A stretch of 64,000 bases of DNA from Winogradskyella vidalii (GTDB lineage Bacteria > Bacteroidota > Bacteroidia > Flavobacteriales > Flavobacteriaceae): the NCBI RefSeq assembly GCF_013403955.1, contig NZ_JABFDG010000005.1, positions 303,492 to 367,491 of the forward strand, given 5' to 3'. This document shows positions 18,539 to 29,536 of this stretch, in pieces. Both the position numbers and the translations under genes were made by a program. The notes under the pieces are model-generated. The model did no database searches, had not been told where the DNA came from, and was given only the letters and a program-made list of their open reading frames with translations. Each line of letters starts with the position of its first letter. Position 1 is the stretch's first letter.

Positions 18539-19711
18539 ATGATAAATCACTCTCTTTTTGAAAATACAGCAACAGCGTTTACGCTTAAATCTAATACGGA
18601 ATTAGATCGTGCTTATTTTTTGTTTAAAATGATTTCTTCAGCGCCTTTGGTACGGATTGGTACGGTTGCAACTAATTTTGCGCTAAAAGCCAATCTACCC
18701 GTTGAAGGGTTAATTCGTGCTACGGTTTTTGATCACTTTTGTGGCGGTGTTAGTGAAGAGGATTCTTTACCTGTTATTGATAAATTATACACGGAAGGTG
18801 TAAGTTCTGTTTTAGATTATTCTGTGGAAGGTAAAGATGTAGAGAATCAATTTGATAGTGCTATGGAAAAGATCATTAAAATCATTCATTTTTGTGATGA
18901 TCGCGAAGCCATGCCTATTGTTGTTTTTAAACCATCAGGATTTGGGCGTTTTGAGCTCTATCAGAAGAAAACAGAAGGGAAGGCTTTTACGGCAGATGAA
19001 ACAGCTGAGTGGGAACGTATTGTAGGGCGTTTTGATGCGGTTTGTAAATTGGCCAAAGAAAAAGATGTGGAAGTACTTGTTGATGCCGAAGAAAGCTGGA
19101 TGCAAGTTGCTGCTGATGATTTGGTTGAAGAGATGATGCGCCGTTATAATAAAGAGGTAACCATAGTTTACAATACCTTGCAATTATACCGTTGGGATCG
19201 TTTTGATTACTTAAAAGATTTGCACCAACGTGCTAAAGCGGCTGGCTTTAAAATAGGTATGAAAATTGTTCGTGGGGCTTATATGGAAAAAGAGCGTGAG
19301 AGAGCCTTAGAAAAAGGTTATGATTCGCCAATATGTGAAAATAAAAAAGCTACTGATGATAATTTTAATGAGGCGCTAAATTACATTCTCAATCATTTAG
19401 ACGAGATATCTGTATTTATCGGGACGCATAACGAAGCGAGTTGCTATTTGGCAATGGAGCTTATGGAGGCGCTTAAAATTTCGAAAGTAGATAATAACGT
19501 GTGGTTTGGTCAATTATATGGGATGAGTGATCATATTAGCTTTAATTTGGCTGCCCAGGGTTACAATGTTGCTAAGTATATCCCTTTTGGTCCGGTAAAA
19601 GATGTTATGCCTTACTTAATACGAAGAGCAGAAGAGAATACATCTGTTGCAGGACAAACTAGTAGAGAGCTAACCTTATTGAAAAAGGAAAAGAAACGCC
19701 GTAAGTTATAG
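18539..19711 (+). CDS. proline dehydrogenase (monofunctional, PutA PRODH domain)
   Basis: The FAD-dependent TIM barrel oxidises L-proline to pyrroline-5-carboxylate. Signature motifs are VLVDAEESWMQ, YNTLQLYRWDRFDYL, GMKIVRGAYMEKERERA, and the C-terminal WFGQLYGMSDHISFNLA with PYLIRRAEENTSV. The start at ATG 18539 (MINHSLFENTATAF) fits the family better than the Met seven codons earlier. At 390 residues there is no P5C dehydrogenase domain, as usual in Bacteroidota. A bidirectional terminator follows. Confidence 0.95.
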   Translation: MINHSLFENTATAFTLKSNTELDRAYFLFKMISSAPLVRIGTVATNFALKANLPVEGLIRATVFDHFCGGVSEEDSLPVIDKLYTEGVSSVLDYSVEGKDVENQFDSAMEKIIKIIHFCDDREAMPIVVFKPSGFGRFELYQKKTEGKAFTADETAEWERIVGRFDAVCKLAKEKDVEVLVDAEESWMQVAADDLVEEMMRRYNKEVTIVYNTLQLYRWDRFDYLKDLHQRAKAAGFKIGMKIVRGAYMEKERERALEKGYDSPICENKKATDDNFNEALNYILNHLDEISVFIGTHNEASCYLAMELMEALKISKVDNNVWFGQLYGMSDHISFNLAAQGYNVAKYIPFGPVKDVMPYLIRRAEENTSVAGQTSRELTLLKKEKKRRKL

Positions 19712-19748
19712 TGTAAAGTATAACTAATGGTTTATAATAAATAAGAAA

Positions 19749-19776
19749 ACCCAATGCATTTTGCATTGGGTTTTTA
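19749..19776. terminator. bidirectional terminator between proline dehydrogenase and OmpA genes
   Basis: A perfect ten-base inverted repeat, ACCCAATGCA and TGCATTGGGT, with a three-base loop. It is preceded by an A-run and followed by TTTTTATT, so it can terminate transcripts from both convergent genes. Confidence 0.88.
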
Positions 19777-19799
19777 TTATGTCTAAATATCTTTGAAGA

Positions 19800-20657
19800 T
19801 TATTCCTCTTCAGATAATTTTTTCATTTCAGTTTCAACCATATCGTAGAACTGATCAATTTTTGGCATTACAACAATACGTGTACGTCTGTTTGTCGCTT
19901 TGTTTTCAGCAGTATCGTTTTCTACTAACGGTACATAGTGGCTACGACCAGCAGCAATAAGTTGTTGTGGGTTAACATCTAAGCTTTCTAAAACTCTTAC
20001 AACAGAAGTGGCACGTTTTACACTTAAATCCCAGTTATCTACTAATGGAGGTCTGCTGTAAGGTACGTTATCTGTATGCGATTCAACCATAGCTTCAAAA
20101 TCAGGTTTGCTATTAATAACTTTAGCTACTTTTCCTAAAACTTCTTTAGCTCTAGAGGTGACGTTATAACTTCCACTTTGGAATAATAATTTATCAGCAA
20201 TAGAGATAAATACCACACCTTTTTCTACATTAATTTCAATGTCTGGATCGTTGATACCTACGGCTTTCTTAAGGCTAGTAACAATAGCAAGTGTTACACT
20301 ATCTTTTTTAGTTAAAGCGTCTTGTAATCTTGTAATTTTTAAATCGCGCTCTTTTAAGCTTTCTAATGATTTTTCAAGGTTTTCAGAACCTTTTTTAGTT
20401 AAAATCGTTAAATCACCTTTTGTATCAATTAAATCCTGGTTAGACTTACGTAAATCAGCCAATTGATCTTTCATTGTTTCTACTCTTGCATTAGCAGCAG
20501 CAACATCTGATAGACAGCTATTTAATTTAACGGTCGCCGTATTTAATAAATCTTGACTTTCTTGATATCTTTCTTGAAGTGCAACATGCTCTTTTTTAGA
20601 GACACACGATGCCATAAATAGCAGAGAAAACACACTCAATAACATTAATTTTTTCAT
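19800..20657 (-). CDS. OmpA-family peptidoglycan-binding lipoprotein
   Basis: The signal peptide MKKLMLLSVFSLLFMASCVSKKE has a lipobox Cys at residue 18. Residues 25-125 form a coiled coil with heptads (LQERYQESQDLLNTATVKLN onward). The C-terminal OmpA domain (about 150-275) has FQSGSYNVTSRAKEVLGKVAKVI, VESHTDNVPY and the peptidoglycan-binding NRRTRIVVMP. It should tether the outer membrane to the wall. It is monocistronic and convergent with proline dehydrogenase. Confidence 0.92.
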   Translation of the reverse strand: MKKLMLLSVFSLLFMASCVSKKEHVALQERYQESQDLLNTATVKLNSCLSDVAAANARVETMKDQLADLRKSNQDLIDTKGDLTILTKKGSENLEKSLESLKERDLKITRLQDALTKKDSVTLAIVTSLKKAVGINDPDIEINVEKGVVFISIADKLLFQSGSYNVTSRAKEVLGKVAKVINSKPDFEAMVESHTDNVPYSRPPLVDNWDLSVKRATSVVRVLESLDVNPQQLIAAGRSHYVPLVENDTAENKATNRRTRIVVMPKIDQFYDMVETEMKKLSEEE

Positions 20658-20760
20658 AATTCCAATTTAGTTTAAATAGTTTATATAAGCTAAACAAAAT
20701 TATGGAAAAGAATAGAGGAGTTGACAACGATTAACATAAATTTTAACAGTTTTAATTAAA

Positions 20761-21753
20761 TTAAAAGGTTTTATTCTTTTTTATAAAATAATACCAGACA
20801 ATACTGTTTATTTTGTAATAGCCTGAGCGCTTTGGTAAGTGCTTTCTTTGCTTTAAAAGTCGTGGTAAATTGCGGTAAAATACTAAGTGTGCTTTAAAAA
20901 TAGCAAAGAAAAATGCTAACTTTAGTTGGAGTAAAAATCGAGCAGCAGCAATACCGTCTAGCAGCATCCTAGTTATAACTCTACCAGCCAAATTAGCATC
21001 TGTGTTTTTAAATAATGTGGCTAAGCTATTTCTAAAATTTAAATAGGTTTTTTTAGGGTTTGCACTATTTAAAGTAGCGCCACCAACATGATAGATGGTT
21101 GATGAACCTACATATTTTGTAATGTAGTTCTTATTAAAAGCACGCCAACACAAATCTATTTCTTCCATATGTGCAAAATAAGAGGCGTCAAAACCATTTA
21201 AAGTTTTAAAAACGGTGTTTCTAATAAAGAGACAAGCGCCAGAAGCCCAAAAGATTGTTTCTGTAGTGTTGTATTGTCCTTTGTCTTTTTCAATAGTATC
21301 AAATAAACGTCCTCTGCAATAAGGGTAACCATACTTATCTAAAAAGCCACCAGCTGCACCAGCATATTCAAAATGGGTTTTATTTTTATAATCTAGAATC
21401 TTAGGTTGAATAATGGCAGTATCTGCATTGGTATTAAATTCTGAAATAATAGGTTGAAGCCAGTTTTCTGTCACTTCAATATCGCTATTCAATAAACAAA
21501 GTAGTGGTTCGTTTACTGATTTTAAAGCGTCATTGTAGCCTTTGGCATAGCCACCATTACTGGTGTTTTTAATAATTTTTACAGAAGGAAAATGTTTAGC
21601 AACAAAAGCAACAGAATTGTCTGTAGAAGCATTGTCAGCCAAATAAATTACAGCATCATCAGAATAAGTGAGAACAGATGGTAAAAATTGTTCTAGTAAA
21701 TCTTTACCATTCCAGTTTAAGATAACTATCGCAAGATCTTTTGTTTTAAGCAT
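20761..21753 (-). CDS. family 2 glycosyltransferase (rhamnosyltransferase-like)
   Basis: The GT-A fold begins LAIVILNWNGKDLLEQFLPS, with the nucleotide-binding LADNASTDNSVAFV, NGGYAKGYNDAL and a DxD-like LLNSDIE (about residues 90-96). The acceptor region contains ASGACLFIRN and MEEIDLCWRAF. The C-terminus is basic and hydrophobic (YFIKKNKTF) and may touch the membrane. It likely adds a sugar to a surface glycan. It starts one base from the end of the upstream HsdR-N-type gene, so they form one operon. Confidence 0.9.
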   Translation of the reverse strand: MLKTKDLAIVILNWNGKDLLEQFLPSVLTYSDDAVIYLADNASTDNSVAFVAKHFPSVKIIKNTSNGGYAKGYNDALKSVNEPLLCLLNSDIEVTENWLQPIISEFNTNADTAIIQPKILDYKNKTHFEYAGAAGGFLDKYGYPYCRGRLFDTIEKDKGQYNTTETIFWASGACLFIRNTVFKTLNGFDASYFAHMEEIDLCWRAFNKNYITKYVGSSTIYHVGGATLNSANPKKTYLNFRNSLATLFKNTDANLAGRVITRMLLDGIAAARFLLQLKLAFFFAIFKAHLVFYRNLPRLLKQRKHLPKRSGYYKINSIVWYYFIKKNKTF

Positions 21754-22227
21754 TTATTGAGGTTTATAATCTGGAATAGTTTTTAGAAACGAATAACGTT
21801 CATTGTCCATATCCATTTCACAATAATAATGATTTAAACCATTAGTAACCATTAAAAAGGTGGCATTTAAAACTAAATTATAACGCGCAATTTGATCAAA
21901 AGTCGTTTGGTCTATTTTTATGTGGTGCGATTTGCATTCTACAATTAAATGAATACTTCCATCAGGATTAAAAATCACAATGTCATAGCGTTTTTTTAAG
22001 CCGTTAATGGTCAGCTCTTTTTCGACATTAATAAGTGATTTTGGGAATTTTTTATGAGTAATTAAGTAATGAACACAATGTTGTCTTACCCATTCTTCGG
22101 GTTGAAGAATGATGAATTTTTTCCGAATGACATCAAAAATAGAAATTTTATTTTCAGTACTTTTGAAACGGTATTCAAACTTTGGAAAATTGAGTTCTTG
22201 CACTAGTGTATAATCGATTTTTTTCAA
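21754..22227 (-). CDS. type I restriction enzyme R N-terminal-like protein (HSDR_N_2), 157 aa
   Basis: This stand-alone protein has a PD-(D/E)XK nuclease-like core: KRYDIVIFNPDGSIHLIVECKSHHIKID, giving Asp then Glu-Cys-Lys. The N-terminal part includes IFDVIRKKFIILQPEEWVRQHCVHYL, conserved in this family. Such small proteins are common in Bacteroidota and occur without HsdM/S, so it is not a restriction system by itself. It ends exactly where the glycosyltransferase begins and is divergent from holA. Confidence 0.82.
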   Translation of the reverse strand: MKKIDYTLVQELNFPKFEYRFKSTENKISIFDVIRKKFIILQPEEWVRQHCVHYLITHKKFPKSLINVEKELTINGLKKRYDIVIFNPDGSIHLIVECKSHHIKIDQTTFDQIARYNLVLNATFLMVTNGLNHYYCEMDMDNERYSFLKTIPDYKPQ

Positions 22228-22343
22228 AGTTAAAGTAGAATATTAAAATCACAATGATTATATCTCAAAATCTGTAAGTATACATCAGTAGTGTAGCTAG
22301 CGATTTGGAGGTTACAACTCTTAAACTTGGAATTTTTTAAACT

Positions 22344-23348
22344 TTGGACGACGTAAAACAATTAGTAGCTGCAATAAAAAGGGGAGACCTTAAGCCTATT
22401 TATTTTTTAATGGGTGAGGAAGCTTATTATATTGATAAGGTATCAGATTATATTGAGGATAATGTGCTCGATGAAGCTGAAAAGGGGTTTAATCAAATGG
22501 CACTTTACGGAAGGGATATAACCATAGATGATATTGTGAGTAATGCTAAGCGCTACCCAATGATGGCAGAACGTCAAGTGGTTATTGTAAAAGAAGCTCA
22601 GGATTTAAGTCGGACTATTGAGAAATTAGCATCCTATGCAGCTCAGCCGCAACCCACAACAGTTCTGGTTATAAATTATAAATATAAAAAACTAGATAAA
22701 CGTAAAGCGTTATACAAAGCGATTAAAAAGGTCGGTGTTGTTTTTGAAAGTAAAAAGCTATACGAAAACCAAGTTTCTGATTGGATTAGACGTGTTTTAG
22801 CGGGGCAGAATTATGATATTTCCCCTAAAGCGGCACAGATGTTAGTGGAGTTTTTAGGAACTGATTTAGGTAAAATTGATAATGAACTCAATAAACTTAA
22901 AATTGTATTACCAGAAGGAACGCAGATTACACCAGAACATATCGAAGCTAACATAGGTATTAGTAAAGATTATAATAATTTTGAACTCCGAAAAGCTGTT
23001 GGTCAGCGTAATGCACTTAAAGCACATCAGATTGCGAAGTATTTTGGTGAGAATCCTAAGGATAATCCTCTCGTTGTAACTGTTGCTTTAATGTTTGGTT
23101 TCTTTTCGCAGTTATTACAGCTTCATGGTATGACTGATAAAAACCCTAGAAGTGTAGCTTCAGCTTTAAAGGTCAACCCTTATTTTGTGAATGAATATAT
23201 TGAAGCTGCTAGAAATTACCCCATGAAAAAGGTCAGTTACATTATTGGTGTATTACGAGAATTTGATGTTAAAAGTAAAGGGGTTGGTGCTAATGCAGTA
23301 CCTCAAGGCGACTTGCTTAAGGAGTTGTTGGTTAAGATTTTAGGGTGA
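22344..23348 (+). CDS. holA: DNA polymerase III subunit delta
   Basis: This is the clamp-loader wrench subunit that opens the beta clamp. The N-terminal domain has FLMGEEAYYIDKVSDYIED and the AAA-like module includes AERQVVIVKEAQDL and LDKRKALYKAIKK. The C-terminal collar helices read YPMKKVSYIIGVLREFDVKSKGVG. The start appears to be TTG at 22344, immediately followed by GDDV-like MDDVKQLVAAIKRGDLKPIYF; no ATG fits better. Length (334) is normal. It is divergent from the HsdR-N-like gene. Confidence 0.93.
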   Translation: MDDVKQLVAAIKRGDLKPIYFLMGEEAYYIDKVSDYIEDNVLDEAEKGFNQMALYGRDITIDDIVSNAKRYPMMAERQVVIVKEAQDLSRTIEKLASYAAQPQPTTVLVINYKYKKLDKRKALYKAIKKVGVVFESKKLYENQVSDWIRRVLAGQNYDISPKAAQMLVEFLGTDLGKIDNELNKLKIVLPEGTQITPEHIEANIGISKDYNNFELRKAVGQRNALKAHQIAKYFGENPKDNPLVVTVALMFGFFSQLLQLHGMTDKNPRSVASALKVNPYFVNEYIEAARNYPMKKVSYIIGVLREFDVKSKGVGANAVPQGDLLKELLVKILG

Positions 23349-23420
23349 TTTTATTTGTGGTTTTAATTATTTAGCGATATTGGTTGAATTTTGCTTTCCA
23401 ATGCATAGATTTCAAATGAA

Positions 23421-23457
23421 AAGTCTTAAGATTTTATTTTAAAAAAAACTTAAGACT
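23421..23457. terminator. possible bidirectional terminator hairpin after holA
   Basis: AAGTCTTAAG and CTTAAGACT form a nine-base stem around an A/T-only loop in the 141-base gap between the convergent holA and DUF2007 genes. There is no clean T-run right after the stem, so the terminator role rests on position. Confidence 0.45.
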
Positions 23458-23489
23458 AACACTAAATTATACTTGTAAACTCATAAAAA

Positions 23490-23732
23490 CTAAGAGGTCT
23501 TTTCCATTTGCGACTTTGTAAGATTTACTACGACCATAGCTTTTTCTAACTCATCATTATGAACCCAAACCTCTTGAAAACCTTGGTTCATAGAACCATA
23601 ACCAGCTAGGCGCTGCGATTCGCCTTCATCCTTAATAATAGGAACAATTCCTGCGTATTGTAATTCTTCTTTAATACGTGTAACTAAAATAAAATTACCA
23701 TAATAAACTTTTGTATATTCTGTAGTGCTCAT
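23490..23732 (-). CDS. DUF2007 family protein, 80 aa
   Basis: The small soluble protein has the family pattern VYYGNFILVTRIKEELQYAGIVPIIKDEGES followed by EVWVHNDELEKAMVVV, a GlnB-like ferredoxin fold often named 'putative signal transducing protein'. Biological role unknown. It is single, convergent with holA and divergent from katG. Confidence 0.85.
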   Translation of the reverse strand: MSTTEYTKVYYGNFILVTRIKEELQYAGIVPIIKDEGESQRLAGYGSMNQGFQEVWVHNDELEKAMVVVNLTKSQMEKTS

Positions 23733-23939
23733 AATTAATAGGTTTTAATTTTTAAGAAAAGTTACGAAAATTTATTGATATTTTTTCTAAATAATTCACA
23801 ATTTTATTTATTATAACTATGAGTTTGTATTAAGTAATAGTTTTTGACTATTGAAATATTAGATAATAAAATATCATATCTTCTATTAGGATTTCATTAT
23901 ATTATACTTTTACCAAAGAAAATCACTAACAAATTATAA

Positions 23940-26168
<2,229 letters not shown>

Positions 26169-26191
26169 TAATTATAAACACTAATCTTTTG

Positions 26192-26228
26192 AAAAAGGAA
26201 TGGACTATTAACGTGCATTCCTTTTTTA
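26192..26228 (+). terminator. terminator after katG
   Basis: AAAAAGGAATG at 26192-26202 pairs with CATTCCTTTTT at 26216-26226, and T-rich sequence follows. It lies between katG and the ankyrin gene, so read-through would be needed for co-transcription. Confidence 0.75.
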
Positions 26229-26242
26229 TTAAATCATAGAAT

Positions 26243-26719
26243 ATGAAAAAAGATAAAGATATTTTTTTTGAGGCTATTCGTTTGAATGATATTGACAGAA
26301 TAAAAGCGCTCTTAAATATATGTCCTCAACTATTAAGTGAAAAGGATGCACGTGGTTTTACGCCGCTAATTTTAGCTACTTATTTTGATAATGAAATGAT
26401 AACGGACGTTTTAATTCAAAATAAGGCCGATGTTAATGAAAAGGATGCTTCGGGAAATACTCCATTGATAGGCGTTAGTTTTAAAGGAAATACAGCATTA
26501 GCAAATACTTTAATAGCTCATGGCGCGGATGTAAACGCTGTAAATAATAACGGTACAACCGCTTTAAGCTTTGCAACACAGTATAATAAATTAGCCATTG
26601 TAGAACTCCTTTTAGAGCATCATGCGGATAAGGCCGTAAAAGATAATGAAGGTCAAACAGCTTTAGATTATGCGAAAGACAAAGGATTTACGGCGATTGT
26701 TTCGGTTTTAGAATCGTAA
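26243..26719 (+). CDS. ankyrin-repeat protein, 158 aa
   Basis: Four to five ankyrin repeats fill the protein: DARGFTPLILATYFDNEMITDVLIQNKADVN, DASGNTPLIGVSFKGN, NNNGTTALSFATQYNKLAIVELLLEHHAD, and NEGQTALDYAKDKGF. There is no signal peptide. Ankyrin proteins next to catalase genes (AnkB type in Pseudomonas) are reported to support catalase activity; a similar partnership with KatG is plausible here but is inference. Confidence 0.88.
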   Translation: MKKDKDIFFEAIRLNDIDRIKALLNICPQLLSEKDARGFTPLILATYFDNEMITDVLIQNKADVNEKDASGNTPLIGVSFKGNTALANTLIAHGADVNAVNNNGTTALSFATQYNKLAIVELLLEHHADKAVKDNEGQTALDYAKDKGFTAIVSVLES

Positions 26720-26766
26720 TAATAGTCTAGAGCATTGTAAATGGTGTTGCTGCATTGGGTTAGATA

Positions 26767-28002
26767 TTATTTCTGGACACCTGTGGAACCCTGAGGCGAG
26801 GGGTGCAATTCATAGGTGAAATCAGGGTGGATGTTAGCCTCATCACGATGTGCTACAAACAATATACTGGTGTCACTTTCCTTGGCGATTTTATTTATTA
26901 AAGCCGAAATAAGCGCTCTACCTTCATCATCAACATTAATTAAGGGTTCGTCTAGGATTAATAAAGGCGGATGTTTAATCATTGCTCTTGCGATTAATAT
27001 TAAACGTTGGGTTGCTGGTGCTAACTTAAGAAAAGAGGTGTTCTTTTCTTTCGTTAAATTGAGGACCTCCATCCACTGCGCAGCCGTTTGTATTTGTAGG
27101 GTTGATGGTGTTTGGTATAGGCCAACACTATCAAAAAAGCCCGAGATAATCATGTGCTCTACGGTATGGCTTCGTTTAAATAATTCTAACATTGCAGGGC
27201 TGATATAGCCTATCTTTTGTTTGATATCCCAAACACTTTCACCGCCGCCTTTTTTCTTACCAAAGAGGTAGAGGTCTTGGCCGTAACCTTTGGGGTTGTT
27301 CCCATAAATCATAGCTAGTAAGGTGGTTTTACCAGAGCCATTAGGCCCTATTAAATGCCAAAACTCCTTTTTTTTGATCGTCCAGTTGATGTCTTTTAGA
27401 ATGGGACGTTCTTCATAAGTCACATTGACATTATTGAGCTCAACGAGTACTTCTGGAATATTGGTGTAGGTTGTTATTGCGGGTGGGATGTCTTTATTAA
27501 AAACGAACTCCATGTTATTAAAGCTATAGTCTTTTATGGGGGTTACAGCTTTAAGCTTGGCTTTTTGAAATGTAAGGATATGGGTGATTATTGGTAATAA
27601 ATCATCTTGTCTGTTGAAAATAAAGACGATTGGTATGTTTTTAGACAAGGCTATTAATTGCTGTTTTAATTCTGCTACCGATGCTTTATCTAAGGTTTCA
27701 TAAGGATTGTTTAGGACTATAAAATCTGGGTTGTGTTGGAGTAGATGCGACAGCAATGCTTTTTTCTGCTCCCCTGAAGATAATGTTCTAATGCTTCGGT
27801 TTAGTCCGGAGGTTAACTTAAAATTATCATGTTTTTCTTCTTCTTCGATATAGTTTTCTAAAACGGTATTGGAAAACAGCAGCCCTTTTTTGCCTTCTAA
27901 GCCTGGTAATTTATAGTCGCCGTTAAGAAGTTTAGGTAGCCAATGCGCTTGTGGTGCTTGCGTGGTGTCTTCAATGGCATAGTGGTGATGTGATGGTGTC
28001 AT
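26767..28002 (-). CDS. double ABC ATPase (ModF/PhrA-like) with complementary degenerate halves
   Basis: The first half (about residues 1-160) has an ABC signature (LSSGEQKKALLSHLL) and a Walker-B-like FIVLNNPYETLD, but I find no Walker A and the N-terminus is short. The second half has a clear Walker A (LIGPNGSGKTTLLA) and Walker B (LLILDEPLINVD), but the signature position reads LAPATQRLILIARA. No transmembrane part or permease neighbour is present, so it resembles soluble ModF-type ATPases of unknown role. A 49-residue open frame begins just upstream on the same strand. Confidence 0.8.
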   Translation of the reverse strand: MTPSHHHYAIEDTTQAPQAHWLPKLLNGDYKLPGLEGKKGLLFSNTVLENYIEEEEKHDNFKLTSGLNRSIRTLSSGEQKKALLSHLLQHNPDFIVLNNPYETLDKASVAELKQQLIALSKNIPIVFIFNRQDDLLPIITHILTFQKAKLKAVTPIKDYSFNNMEFVFNKDIPPAITTYTNIPEVLVELNNVNVTYEERPILKDINWTIKKKEFWHLIGPNGSGKTTLLAMIYGNNPKGYGQDLYLFGKKKGGGESVWDIKQKIGYISPAMLELFKRSHTVEHMIISGFFDSVGLYQTPSTLQIQTAAQWMEVLNLTKEKNTSFLKLAPATQRLILIARAMIKHPPLLILDEPLINVDDEGRALISALINKIAKESDTSILFVAHRDEANIHPDFTYELHPSPQGSTGVQK

Positions 28003-28010
28003 TAGTCGAG

Positions 28011-28160
28011 TTAGAAGTGTTTTAATATTTGAGCTGTTTCTAATCCTAATTCATGTGAATAGCCATTGTTCTTTAACGCTGATTCAATGGCTGTAACCGT
28101 TGCTAGCAAATTATAAATGGTTTTCTCGATTGCATTTATGGCGTGCTGTCGATTATTCAA
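28011..28160 (-). CDS. possible small helical protein, 49 aa
   Basis: Reading from a TTG at 28158-28160 gives NNRQHAINAIEKTIYNLLAT then ESALKNNGYSHELGLETAQILKHF and a stop. The amphipathic helical pattern looks protein-like and ends 9 bases before the ABC gene's start. The frame is also open upstream into the end of the neighbouring gene in another frame, so the true start is uncertain. No family recognised. Confidence 0.4.
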   Translation of the reverse strand: MNNRQHAINAIEKTIYNLLATVTAIESALKNNGYSHELGLETAQILKHF

Positions 28161-28198
28161 TGATTTTATTTTTTTGATCGTTAATGGTCTCTGAAATT

Positions 28199-28942
28199 CT
28201 AGTATTCTACCTTTGATTTATTCTTTAATTTATTTTCTATGATAGGATATAGGTTGTACGTTGGATAAATTTCTGTTGTAAAAGCCTTCCATGCCGTTCT
28301 TTCAATTGCTAAATTCACAGCGGATAATTTAGAGGCAGGAAGTTCTAACACTACCACTTGACCAAGTCCCATAACTACAAACCAATTCACTACAGAAGTC
28401 CCTTCTGGAGGGAGATTTTCATAAAAGCCTTGATCTGTTCTTATTTTTTCAATCTCATTTAAAGTCATACTTTGATCATGTTTAAGAACGACGGTTAATA
28501 ACAACTTGTCATCTTCTTTTTCAGAACTGGGTGTTGTATCTAGCGTTACTTTTGACTTATTTTTCAATTTATGTTCAATAATAGGATACAAATTGTACGT
28601 GGTATAAAATTCTGTTTTAAAAGCTTTCCAAGCCGTTTTCTCAAGCGCCACATTCACCGTTCTTAATTTGGAAGCAGGAAGTTCTAATACTACCATCTGA
28701 CCAATTCCCATTACCACATACCAATCCACAACTGATACACCTTCTGATGGGAAATTTTCATAAAATGCTTGATCGGTTTTTATCTTTTCAATCTCATTTA
28801 AATTCATACTTTGATCGTGTTTAAGAACGATGGTTAGTAACAACTTGTCATCCGCTTTTTCAATGCTGGTAAGGGTATCAGCCGATTGTGCATGAACAAT
28901 CATTTGTAGTAAGAATAATGGGAGTAATACGGCGTATTTCAT
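28199..28942 (-). CDS. secreted protein made of two near-identical ~100-residue units
   Basis: A Sec signal peptide (MKYAVLLPLFLLQMIVHAQSAD) precedes two tandem copies of one domain. Each runs from DDKLLLT-VLKHDQSM through FYEN-P-EG-SVV-W-VVMG-GQ-VVLELPASKL to Y-LYPIIE-KLKNKSKV. The copies differ at only about one residue in five, so the duplication is fairly recent. The family is seen in Bacteroidota as single-domain hypothetical proteins. It is followed by the small orf and ABC gene and lies 18 bases after the Crp/Fnr gene on the same strand. Confidence 0.8.
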   Translation of the reverse strand: MKYAVLLPLFLLQMIVHAQSADTLTSIEKADDKLLLTIVLKHDQSMNLNEIEKIKTDQAFYENFPSEGVSVVDWYVVMGIGQMVVLELPASKLRTVNVALEKTAWKAFKTEFYTTYNLYPIIEHKLKNKSKVTLDTTPSSEKEDDKLLLTVVLKHDQSMTLNEIEKIRTDQGFYENLPPEGTSVVNWFVVMGLGQVVVLELPASKLSAVNLAIERTAWKAFTTEIYPTYNLYPIIENKLKNKSKVEY

Positions 28943-28960
28943 GTTTTATAAATTTTAGTG

Positions 28961-29536
28961 TCAAATTTTAGACTTGATTCTACTTAAAGTTTCGTGTGAT
29001 ATATTGATATAAGAGGCTACAATTTTGTTTGGTAAACGCTTCACAATGTTTGGGTTTATCTTGAATAATTGCTTGTATCTTTCTGCTGCATCTAGTGTCG
29101 TAAAAGAGATTAATCTTTTCGCATTATTGACATAAGCTTTTTCTAAATAGATGCTATAAAAATCTTTCCATTTAGGAACAATGGTCATAAGATGTCTAAA
29201 ATCATCGTGAGTGATGTATAGAAGTTCACTGTTTTCAATCACCTGAATTGTTTCTTGTGCCGGTTCATTGGTAATGAAACTCACCAGTTCTGTAGCAAAT
29301 TGATTTTCGAAGGCGATGTAACGTGTGACGTCTTTTCCTTCTTCATTGATGTAAAAAAGCCTTAAACAGCCTTTTTTTACGAAATAACTCACCTGACTAT
29401 TCTTTCCATGGGACAGCAAAATGTCGTTTTTCTTTTTTTTAATTGTTTTAAAATAAGACAACACGATTTTTAAATCTTCATCATCAATATTTATATTCTT
29501 TTTTATGAAATTAGTGAGTTCTATAGTGTCTGTCAT
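28961..29536 (-). CDS. Crp/Fnr-family transcriptional regulator
   Basis: The cyclic-nucleotide-binding-like beta roll (LSHGKNSQVSYFVKKGCLRLFYINEEGKDVTRYIAFENQFATELVSFI) lacks the usual cAMP phosphate cassette. The C-terminal HTH reads LPNKIVASYINISHETLSRIKSK. It starts one base from the end of ribB, so the two are translationally linked. The ligand is unknown; Bacteroidota have many such orphan regulators. Confidence 0.9.
   Translation of the reverse strand: MTDTIELTNFIKKNINIDDEDLKIVLSYFKTIKKKKNDILLSHGKNSQVSYFVKKGCLRLFYINEEGKDVTRYIAFENQFATELVSFITNEPAQETIQVIENSELLYITHDDFRHLMTIVPKWKDFYSIYLEKAYVNNAKRLISFTTLDAAERYKQLFKINPNIVKRLPNKIVASYINISHETLSRIKSKI

Noticed and set aside
21754..22227. Restriction-modification system
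   Set aside because: Only the HsdR N-terminal-like domain is present, with no methylase or specificity gene nearby.
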